This document shows, one piece after another, positions 56,412 through 64,000 of a stretch of DNA of 64,000 nt. Both the position numbers and the translations under genes were made by a program. Source of the DNA: Axinella damicornis (Eukaryota; Porifera; Demospongiae; Axinellida; Axinellidae); contig OZ007515.1 of NCBI GenBank assembly GCA_963931865.1, forward strand, positions 5,009,321-5,073,320, read 5' to 3'. The notes below the pieces were generated by a model. The model was not told the origin of the DNA, did no database searches, and saw only the letters and a list, made by a program, of their open reading frames with translations. Each line of letters starts with the position of its first letter. Position 1 is the stretch's first letter.

Positions 56412-57250
56412 TTACATGAATAGGCGCCTTGAGAGGGCTGCCAGATTCTCTGCTGGGAGGCGAACATATGCTAAGTAGGCGGAGCTCTTCCATCTACCAA
56501 GTGTCTGGATGAGCGAGTCTTCTATTCCTTTTGTGGCAGCAGAAGAGGCTGCACCTATTCGAAAACTATGTCCAGCATAAAGTGAGCAATCCACCCCCGC
56601 CAGAGTGAGCAATTCACGGAATTTAGTAGTAAACCTACTCTTAGTTAGAGGGCTATTATCACTGAAGTGAAAAGCAGTCCAGGAGCTGATCCACGGATGA
56701 TGAGATAGTTTAAGAGAGAGCTGCTACGGGGCATAGAGAATTGCTGGTCTTTCCAATGCATATGTTTACGCCATGGCGGAAAGGTCATAAGCAGATGCAT
56801 TGGGAATAGTAATTTCTCCAGAACAAAGAAAGCCAAAAAAACATAACTGGAAGGCAGACCACAGCATTATGTTATCAAAATGATTTGGGTTGCGGCTGAG
56901 GACTATATGAATCTTATGTAGGATGTCGGTAGTCACTGGGATTCGCGGTCGTGATGGGAGGTCCTTTTTTGCTTCCTCGGATTTGATTCCACGAAGTACG
57001 TACTTGAGCTTGAGCATGTCCTTGATATTTATTTATTTATTTATCTGAGGAAGTATGGATGATTTGAAAGAAACGGATGCTGAACAGGTAGCACTTGATT
57101 GTCTGGTGCTTGAGTTGCTGCTGACCGAGGTAACTGACGAATTGGCAGAGAGTGGATTCATATGCAAGGAGAGGCTGGATGCCTGAGCGTGATGTATCGT
57201 TGGTAGCTTGAGGTGTAAGAGCGCATGGTGTTTTTTTTTTGAGAGAGCTG
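56412..57250 (-). pseudogene. tyrosine recombinase of the DIRS element, active-site Arg lost
   Basis: Core pieces: LCFFGFLCSGEITIPNA (the first catalytic Arg position, normally FLRSGE, is Cys), GHSFRIGAASSAATKGIEDS (H-x-x-R box intact) and LGRWKSSAYLAYVRLP (Trp and the nucleophile Tyr region). Ends at stop 56412. Several frame breaks. Confidence 0.8.
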
Positions 57251-57399
57251 AGTGAAGATATCGTTGAACATCTTGCTCCAGGAGGGCGAGGTCCAGTCTG
57301 GGCTGGAGTGAACCAGCAGGTCGAGCAGTGCTGAAGGTACAATTGAGGGAGATGGGTTGGCCTGGGGGTGGTGTTTAAGAAAAAGAGAAAGGTTATCAC

Positions 57400-57749
57400 G
57401 TGATAGGGCATCAGCCAGTGAGTTATCAGTGCCGGCTATATGTGCAGCAGAAAGGAGCAGGTTAAACCGAGCAGCTATAAAGTGCAAGCATCTCATTAGC
57501 CAGGTCTTTACTTGTGCCAGTATTAATTATATGAACCACGGCCTCATTATCACACTGGCATAGAATGGACGTCTTGTTCTCCCAGGTGGGGCCCCAGATG
57601 GCTGCAGCAATTACTATGGGGAGGAGCTCTTTAACGGTGATATGCTGATCACTAATGTCGGAGTGCCACTGATATTGAAACCAGGAAGAGAGGCTATAAG
57701 CTCCATGATCCAGAGGCATCGGATGTAACGATGACTTCAGGGTTCTCAC
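57400..57749 (-). pseudogene. RNase H of the DIRS element
   Basis: Reads WHSDISDQHITVKELLPIVI, WENKTSILCQCDNEAVVHII and, in the next frame, AARFNLLLSAAHIAGTDNSL ADALSR. The Glu in KELLP, the CDN and the H-AG--N--AD-LSR box are conserved landmarks. Confidence 0.82.
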
Positions 57750-57899
57750 GGCGAGCAGTGTTCATCATGGAAAGACCGTTCCATTGCTCAATGAAGCGGG
57801 TCCACCACAAGATGTCGGAGCGAGCCTCGACATTCAACCTAAGAAAGCAGTTGGCAGGGCGATGATGTGCCGACTTTAGTAAGTCAATGAGGCGGCGAA

Positions 57900-58827
57900 T
57901 GAAGGTGCGACCAGATCGAACAACGATGCTGGCATCGTGCAGTTGGCCTACATATTAGGGATTGCAGATCTCTCTTCCTGCAGCATTTTAAACGTGCCCA
58001 ACGTTGAAGTTGTGCCTTTAGGCGGTGTAGCTTTTGAATTGGCAATCTCAAGACAAAGTTCACTGTGTCTATCTCGTTTCGGTCGCACTCGTTACTCTCA
58101 GGTGCGCCAGCGGTTAGGAAATCGTCAAGGAAGGTCCAGGTAAGAAACTCCAAAATGCTCTGCAATCCATTAGAGGGCATCTGCAACGCAGTTGAAGAGT
58201 TTAGGGGCTGAGCAGAGTCCAAATGGGAGGACTGCGTCAATAAACAGCTCATTTCCCATCACATACCGAGTAAGTGCCTATCGTGAGGGTGCACCGGAAT
58301 GTTCCTAAATGCTGCTTCTATGTCTATCTTTGCAAGTTGACAACCCCTCCTGAGAGCGAGCACGTGCTGGACAGCATAATCAACTTTCATATATGTGAGT
58401 GAGCGGAGTGCAGGGTCAATGCCATCATTTACGCTGGTCCCAACAGGATGGGAGAGGTCCAATATTAGGCGCCACTTGTCTATGGAATGCTTTTTGGGGA
58501 CTGCGCCTAAACTGCTAACCTGCACGTAGGGATAGTCTTGAGGGCATAAGGGGCCTATGAGTCTGCCTTTTGAGACCTCGTGGAGATGACCTCAGGATGC
58601 TCATTTGCTGATGGGTGATTAGTGCTCGCAGGGGTGCATATGGAGGTTGAGTATGCAAAGCCAATGCGGAAGCCATTAGCTATGCCATCCAGGATGAACT
58701 TGACATAGGCCTGGTCGGGGTGTGAGGCAAGGCAGGCTGTCCAGGTGCTTAAGTTGAGTGGAGTAGTGATATTGCCGAGAGCTTGAGGTAATGGTGGGGG
58801 GGAGGGGTTAATGCATGCTGCATGCAA
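57900..58827 (-). pseudogene. reverse transcriptase of the DIRS element
   Basis: Pieces read VSSLGAVPKKHSIDKWRLIL, DLSHPVGTSVNDGI, LAKIDIEAAFRNIPVHPHD, LFIDAVLPFGLCSAPKLFNC and FLDDFLTAG (catalytic [YF]xDD). A frame change after HLLGM and a stop in DAL-WIAEHFG show decay. Confidence 0.85.
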
Positions 58828-58877
58828 GCTTCAGGAGGTCTTGTGTGTACATGTATGACCCTGTGTGATGATTGTGG

Positions 58878-59072
58878 ACATAGTTAACAGTGATGTGTAT
58901 GCAGGGCTTCATTGCCAATAATATACATATAGTGGCATAAACTTGTATGATCATAATTACAGTCAAATCACACTTACAGGTGCATGTTAACAGTGATGTG
59001 TATGCAGGGCTTCATTGCCAATAATATAAGTAGTGGCATGAACTTGTATTAGCACACTTACAGGTGCACGTA
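58878..59072. repeat. tandem duplication of about 100 bp
   Basis: Two units begin GTTAACAGTGATGTGTATGC and share CAGGGCTTCATTGCCAATAA. They sit between the gag-like and RT regions of the DIRS element. Confidence 0.85.
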
Positions 59073-59279
59073 GAAGATGTGAACCTAGTTCAATAACTGA
59101 TAAATAGTATAAGCGATCAAATCACATGACTACGATATGGCAGTCCATATGTGTATAGAATGGGCTGGGAATGAGCGATAGGATTGATATGAGCCACAGG
59201 CAAAGAAAATCATGTCGGCTGGCCATGATAGGCAGAGCAGATGAGAGGACTTGCAGGGCAAGAGTATCTACTGGAATGT

Positions 59280-59691
59280 AGTAGGCTTGCTGAGACACCT
59301 GGACACTGGGTGGCCTGGCCTCCTGCAGTGGTCACACATGTGGATTTTGGTGCACCGGTCACCGTACGGGCAGCTGCTGTGATACTTGTTGTAGAGAATG
59401 CAGTGCTCAGGGCTGGAGGGGGTGGCCTAGGTAGACCGGATTTCTCTGGAGATTGCCAGGCAGGTGGGGGAGGTAGCGGTAGTGCAGGATAGGGGCGAAA
59501 GTTGGTTCGTGGGGTAGGAAGATGGGTTGGGAAAGTGTGGGGGGCAGAGAATCTCGGGCAGTCGTAAGTATGGCTACTACCGTCCGAGTAACAGATAGGG
59601 CACCAACCGAGGGCCTTTCCTTGGGCAGTAAAGGCAAAGGCATAGAACTGGGGGTATAAAACACAGTTAAAACACAGAGCAAACTTTCCAC
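59280..59691 (-). pseudogene. gag-like zinc-finger region of the DIRS element
   Basis: One frame reads HCILYNKYHSSCPYGDRCTK then IHMCDHCRRPGHPVSRC: a C-x2-C-x4-H-x4-C knuckle preceded by the C-x5-C-x3-H cluster usual in DIRS gag. Upstream, WCPICYSDGSSHTYDCPRF in another frame may be a further zinc motif, followed by a proline-rich stretch. The frames do not join, so it is broken. Confidence 0.7.
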
Positions 59692-59700
59692 GTAGCTACG

Positions 59701-60546
59701 CTATGATCACATATGTACGCGCCAAAATGCTCTGCACATGACCGAGCCCTGCCAGCATACAGGCATGCACAGCAACTGGGGGGCGTGTCGTCGATTAACT
59801 ATGTTTAACTCTAATTAAACTCCGTGATATTTATGTTCTCTCACATCATGGAGGGAGCAATTTCGTACTGACCCAAGTCACCCAATCCAAGATCCTGAAG
59901 TGGCACTTCTGGCTTGTTTTGAAGCAAGGCTGGGAGATTCGCAATTCCTTGTCTCAAATTTCGAAGATATCGCCCAGCTCAGGTCTCTTTTGCCACTAGT
60001 CTTGATGCCTTGCATTTGCAACTCGGCTCTTCTTTTAGCTTCTCAATTGGGTTCAGTTCGCCCTCCTTCCAACCAAGCCTTGCCTTGAAGAGCATCTGTC
60101 GCTCATGCAGCTAGGATGATGCATTTTGAACCTCTGAAGGAGTGAACAACTCAGCAAAGAGTGAAACGTGTGTGCTACAGCCCACTCAACAATAGTGTTC
60201 CCCCACTCTTTTCCCTGCCTCAAATTGTTAGGCAGGGCCATAGGGAGTACTATAATTTCCTGTAAACACTCTATAGCCTGCAGTTGTTGGATTGAGCTTA
60301 ATCACGACAAGAGGAGGTAGATTGCCCAAATATGTAGTTTCAGGCCTCTCTACTAAAGTTGGGACATCTTCTATTCTTTCCCTTCTTCAATTCATTGGAA
60401 GTAAAGTAGAAGGCTGTTACGTACACCCCCAGACACTAGTACAAGTAGCCATGCCCAGCAAGTCAGTGATGAATGGTCTGCCAAACATTGAGAAAGCATT
60501 GACGGCAAATGTTCTGCAGCCTATCACGTCTCTCTTCGGGGCTGAG
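59701..60546. other. unannotated stretch
   Basis: ORFs on both strands (plus 60292-60564; minus 60053-60241) show no recognised domain. CAATCCAACAACTGCAGG near 60290 could be an acceptor on the minus strand. Function unknown. Confidence 0.35.
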
Positions 60547-61500
60547 GGTGCTGCATGGCTCTGAATAAGTTTCGAGCTTTGCTACCACTTCTTCATCTGA
60601 TAGTTTGGCAAAGTATTCATTGGTAGGAATTCGAATTATGCCCATCTCATCATGCTTTTGGAGAAGCTTTCTTCTTATTTGTCAAACTGATCTTCCTTGC
60701 AAAGGCATCAGCATGTTTCTTATAGTCACTGTTAGATCAGTTTTGTCAACTGTATGTTGAGTGTACTGTGTGCGGACAACTTCTTGTCCAAGTAACAGCT
60801 CTCCAGTTATGTAACTGATGTCCTAGTTTGTGGACAGTTTGGTGCATAGGAATGAAATTTTACCTCCAGGTAATTTTTTTCTTCTTTTTGGCCTGGTTGC
60901 TCGCTTGGTTCATTGCTGAACAAAGGCTGCTGGAATTCGGTGTTGTTGAGATTCTCCTTGTCTATGTTCAGTGTTACTGGGTTGCACTTGTGTTTCTTCT
61001 GCTTAGGTACATAGCTCAGTGCTAAGGTCAGACTGACTTGTGCGCTTACCTTGAGTAAGCCCTTCTCGTTTTTGCACGGAATCATAGTATGTAGTAAAGC
61101 TGACTCTGTTTTGCATCACTAGATCGTAATCTTGTGTGTGCATTTCCCATTCCATGCTCTCTCGTACTTCACGCATTAGGTCATGCTTTTTTGTTCTACT
61201 AGTTCTTGTTGAATACTTTGTCAACCTTAGGAGATTTAGCTCTTGCAGTACCTTCCTGTCAAGGGACGTCGGTAAGGACAACTCGGTTTTGTGGATCTAA
61301 TGCTTGTATCGTTCTGTGCCTCCTTTTGTGCAGAACGAATGCTGGAAACGCTTGAAGAATGGTACATTTGACAGGTTTTGCAACCTCACAGTGTGTGAAG
61401 ACACTTGTCATCTGCTTTCAGCTTTCCCCAGGTGGACAGAGATTGTCTCAAGGAAACCTTGTTTTGCATTTGCTTGGTGCCATTTTCTTTGAAAATTCTT
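60547..61500 (-). other. duplicated unknown coding-like block, copy A
   Basis: Nearly identical to 62385-64000 apart from insertions there. Minus-strand frames read DRKVLQELNLLRLTKYSTRT, HDLMREVRESMEWEMHTQDY, VMQNRVSFTTYYDSVQKREG (then a good donor, CAAG|GTAAGC at about 61049), KHKCNPVTLNIDKENLNNTE (acceptor CTAAGCAG) and IRIPTNEYFAKLSDEEVVAK. The pieces look like exons of one protein, with stops between some of them. I do not recognise the family; a degenerate transposon or multicopy gene is possible. Confidence 0.5.
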
Positions 61501-62060
61501 TTTTACATCATGAAATTTCTTAGCAGCCATTTTCGATGTAAGAATGAAATGAGTGTGTGCTAAATTGGCAATTGTCATCTATGGGTTTTGCGATGTTGCA
61601 GTTGTGAGCACATGGCATATTACAAGATTTGCAAAGGTGTTCCAAATTGCAGCATCAAGTTTAAAGACGTGTACCGTAACAATTGTCATTGGTGGTGTGT
61701 AATACACATTTTTGCTGCTTCACTTGAGATGATGTTGGCTGGCCACTCGAGTTTTATTAGCCACGAGGATGGTGTGAGAGTTTCAAACTTGGATAACTTG
61801 GACGACTTTGCTTCAAATCAGAAATGAGCAAGCTTGTATGCATTTCAGTATAATTATTACTGTCTTGGTACGTATATGAATACAGCGTAGAGCCAGATGA
61901 AAAATAATACTATGCATGCATTGGTATTACTAAATCGCAGGGTGATGTATGTGATTACTAGTATTACCTTTAATTGGCAAATGGAAGTGGTATCAATGCT
62001 AGCATAAATAAAGAAAACACTGTTTATATAGGCATGCAGAGGTGGTGTAGATGTCAGTAC
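61501..62060. other. unannotated stretch
   Basis: A plus-strand ORF at 61588-61827 has several Cys and Trp but no recognised motif. Nothing else seen. Confidence 0.3.
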
Positions 62061-62263
62061 CTTAAACTTCTTTGCAGGAGTTGGATTGTGAAAAATCTGG
62101 TAAATTCGTCCCATCTTTGCCAAGATGGTTCCACCTTTTCCCTTTGCTGCTCCTTCCATTGCTGTCTTAATGTCCTTGATCTCCCTCTCTCTCGCTTCAC
62201 ATCTGTCCTCACGTCTCCTCAGCTCATCCTCCCTCCTCTGTAACTCCCTCCCTATGTTCAGAG
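62061..62263 (-). CDS. coiled-coil exon of an unidentified gene (tentative)
   Basis: Open minus-strand segment reading LNIGRELQRREDELRRREDR then CEAREREIKDIKTAMEGAAK and ILAKMGRIYQIFHNPTPAKK, ending at donor AAG|GTACTG (62060). A strong heptad-like helix rich in Arg/Glu, followed by a basic/aromatic part. The upstream side is cut directly by a transposon-type terminus at 62264, so the start is unknown. The helix recalls the N-terminal coil of SCAMP proteins, but their NPF/NWPP motifs are absent. Confidence 0.4.
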
Positions 62264-62384
62264 CAGGGGCGGATACAGGAGGGAGGACCACTATATATTA
62301 CACGCTGCAGCATGGCTGCAGGTTCAGCCATGCTGGAGCATTCTCTGTAAAGAAGGTAAACAGTTTTCACTCCCAATCATGCAT
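62264..62384 (+). mobile_element. solo CAGGGGCGGATAC terminus
   Basis: Starts CAGGGGCGGATACAGGAGGG, matching the right end (inverse) of the element at 53372-53795. The other terminus was not seen before the duplicated block begins at 62385. Confidence 0.5.
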
Positions 62385-63029
62385 GGTGCTGCATGGCTCT
62401 GAATACGTTTTGAGCTTTGCTACCACTTCTTCATCTGATAGTTTGGCAAAGTATTCATTGGTAGGAATTCAAATTATGCCCATCTCATCATGCTTTTGGA
62501 GAAGCTTTCTTCTTATTTGTCAAACTGATCTTCCTTGCAAAGGCATCAGCATGCTTCTTATAGTCACTGTTAGATCAGTTTTGTCAACTGTATATTGAGT
62601 GTACTGTGTGCGGACAACTTCTTGTCCAAGTAACAGCTCTCCAGTTTCAACTGTAACAGCTCTCCAGTTTCAACTGTAACAGCTCTCCAGTTTCAACTGT
62701 AACAGCTCTCCAGTTGGTTATGTAGCTGTTGTCCTAGTTTGTGGACAGATTGGTGCATTGGGAATGAAATTTTACCTCCAGGTAATTTTTCTTCTTCTTT
62801 TTTGCCTGGTTGCTCGCTTGGTTCATTGCTGAACAAGGGCTGCTGGAATTTGGTGTTGTTGAGATTCTTCTATGTTCAGTGTTACTGGGTTGCACTTGTG
62901 TTTCTTCTGCTTAGGTACATAGCTCAGTGCTAAGGTCAGACTGACTTGTGCGCTTACCTTGAGTAAGCCCTTCTCGTTTTTGCACGGAATCATAGTATGT
63001 AGTAAAGCTGACTCCGTTTTGCATCACTA

Positions 63030-63632
63030 CCGTAGGCGCTCTAATTATGCGTCGCTCAAAAAATAATTATTTTTGAAATGTAACGCAATAATAGAAATTC
63101 GGTCGCCTAAAAGGTGACGCAAAATTAGAAATATGACGCATAATTAGAAAATAACAGGATAGTGTGACTTTCGATCAGCGAAGTGCAAACGAAGTCTGAA
63201 AAGAGAACAGTAGATCGAGCGAAGAAGATGAGTTTAGTCTTAGATCAGTATTTCTCCAAACTGCCAAAGGATGCTCCGCTTCCAGTTTCTTGGAAGCCCA
63301 GCGCCCAACCAACAGCAAAGCGATTCAAGAGAGGCCCTGGACGACCAAGAAAGATTCGCGAGAGACTGTACTCACCTCTCAGCCATCTCGCAAACGTGCC
63401 TTTATACAGCAACGGTGACAGGGAATGATGACTGCTCGCGGTTCATCCGTACGCTTTCGCGAATCTTTGTAGCTGATGCACGCGGTACGATACGCGGTAC
63501 GATGGCAATTGACCTGTGACGCAATAATAGAAAATTAGTATCCGGAACGTGACGCATTATTGGAAATTATCGGTTTGAGACTTTGAATTTTGACGCAGAA
63601 TTAGAGCGGACGCATAATTAGAGCGCCTACGG
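63030..63632 (+). mobile_element. 603-bp TA-flanked DNA transposon with subterminal repeats
   Basis: TIRs CCGTAGGCGCTCTAATTATG and CATAATTAGAGCGCCTACGG, each preceded or followed by TA. Copy A of the host block shows the empty site CATCACTAGATC at 61113-61124, proving a TA target duplication. At least seven variants of GACGCA(A/T)AATTAGAAA lie inside both ends, pointing inward, like transposase-binding repeats. Carries one small ORF (63228-63428). Confidence 0.92.
63228..63428 (+). CDS. small AT-hook protein inside the 603-bp transposon
   Basis: 66 codons from ATG: MSLVLDQYFSKLPKDAPLPV, then KRFKRGPGRPRKIRER, a classic AT-hook (RGRP-type core PGRPRK). It may be the N-terminal DNA-binding part of a lost transposase or a captured host fragment. 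No catalytic domain follows before the right TIR. Confidence 0.55.
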   Translation: MSLVLDQYFSKLPKDAPLPVSWKPSAQPTAKRFKRGPGRPRKIRERLYSPLSHLANVPLYSNGDRE

Positions 63633-64000
63633 TAGATCATAATCTTGTGTGTGCATTTCCCATTCCATGCTCTCTCGTACTTCACGCATTAGGTCATGCT
63701 TTTGTTCTACTAGTTCTTGTTGAATACTTTGTTAACCTTAGGAGATTTAGCTCTTGCAGTACCTTCCTGTCAAGAGACGTCGGTAAGGACAACTCGGTTT
63801 TTGTGGATCTATTGCTTGTATCGTTCTGTGAGTGCCTCTTTTGTGCAGAAAGAATGCTGGAAACGTTTGAAGAATGGTACATTTGACAGGCTTTGCAACC
63901 TCACAGTGTGTGAAGACACTTGTCATCTGCTTTCAGCTTCCCCCAGGTGTCTCAAGTAAACCTTGTTTTGCATTTGCTTGGTGCCATTTTCTTTGAAAAT

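Larger units (their letters stand above)
56412..59700 (-). mobile_element. DIRS-like retroelement (gag, RT, RNase H, tyrosine recombinase), degenerate
   Basis: Minus-strand order is gag-like zinc fingers (about 59640-59280), reverse transcriptase (58830-57900), RNase H (57750-57400) and tyrosine recombinase (57250-56412). This set is characteristic of DIRS elements, which integrate by recombinase rather than DDE integrase. Frameshifts and stops break every module, so the copy should be inactive. Terminal repeats were not located. Confidence 0.85.
62385..64000 (-). other. duplicated unknown coding-like block, copy B (continues past the window)
   Basis: Copy of 60547-61500, carrying two additions: a four-unit repeat of AACAGCTCTCCAGTTTCAACTG (62625-62716) and a 603-bp transposon (63030-63632). 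A small deletion removes AGATTGTCTC-type sequence near 63950. Confidence 0.85.

Noticed and set aside
62061..62263. SCAMP family assignment for the coiled-coil exon
   Set aside because: The coil is similar in style only; NPF and the membrane-proximal SCAMP motifs are absent.

Overview
The window is nuclear DNA from an animal. It has spliced genes with GT/AG introns, metazoan gene families (a vesicular nucleotide transporter, NEK11, a TRPA-like ankyrin channel, OTUD6B), DIRS and non-LTR retroelements, and many small foldback DNA transposons. I infer an early-branching animal, perhaps a sponge, but nothing read here fixes the species. The assembly contains one 200-base N gap and eleven poly(G)/poly(C) runs of 17-35 nt.

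Layout. (1) 234-20329, minus strand: a complete SLC17A9-like transporter gene. I rebuilt it as eight exons with matching phases encoding 475 aa; its introns hold minisatellites, long purine/pyrimidine tracts and foldback elements. (2) 20330-22337: the intergenic space shared with a plus-strand first exon of an OTUD6B-like deubiquitinase (22338-22434); no further exons of that gene were found. (3) 23.7-43.8 kb: two nearly identical intronless TRPA-like genes on the minus strand (24018-27369, C-terminus lost in the gap; 39325-42789, intact, 1154 aa). A decayed third copy (35.4-35.9 kb) is followed by broken pieces of NEK11 exon 2 (37.4-38.2 kb). The ancestral duplicated unit was therefore a head-to-head TRPA-like/NEK11 pair, which survives intact at 39.3-43.8 kb. 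(4) 43591-52883, plus strand: nine in-phase exons covering the whole NEK11 kinase domain. The C-terminal regulatory part was not found. A two-exon antisense gene (50078-51157) for a membrane-anchored, SH3-ligand-type protein sits inside NEK11 intron 6. (5) 53-64 kb: transposon-rich, with nested hAT-like elements, two copies of a GGGGCGAGC-TIR element, a degenerate DIRS-like retroelement (gag zinc fingers, RT, RNase H, tyrosine recombinase with a lost active-site Arg), and a duplicated unknown coding block. One copy of that block carries a 603-bp TA-flanked transposon whose empty site is visible in the other copy.

The most coherent mobile signal is a foldback family with ends TAGCCTCGTTCCCAGGC. 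At least six copies are flanked by 9-bp target duplications (three perfect, three 8/9), which points to Mutator-like (MULE) transposition. One 1.56-kb member carries cargo.
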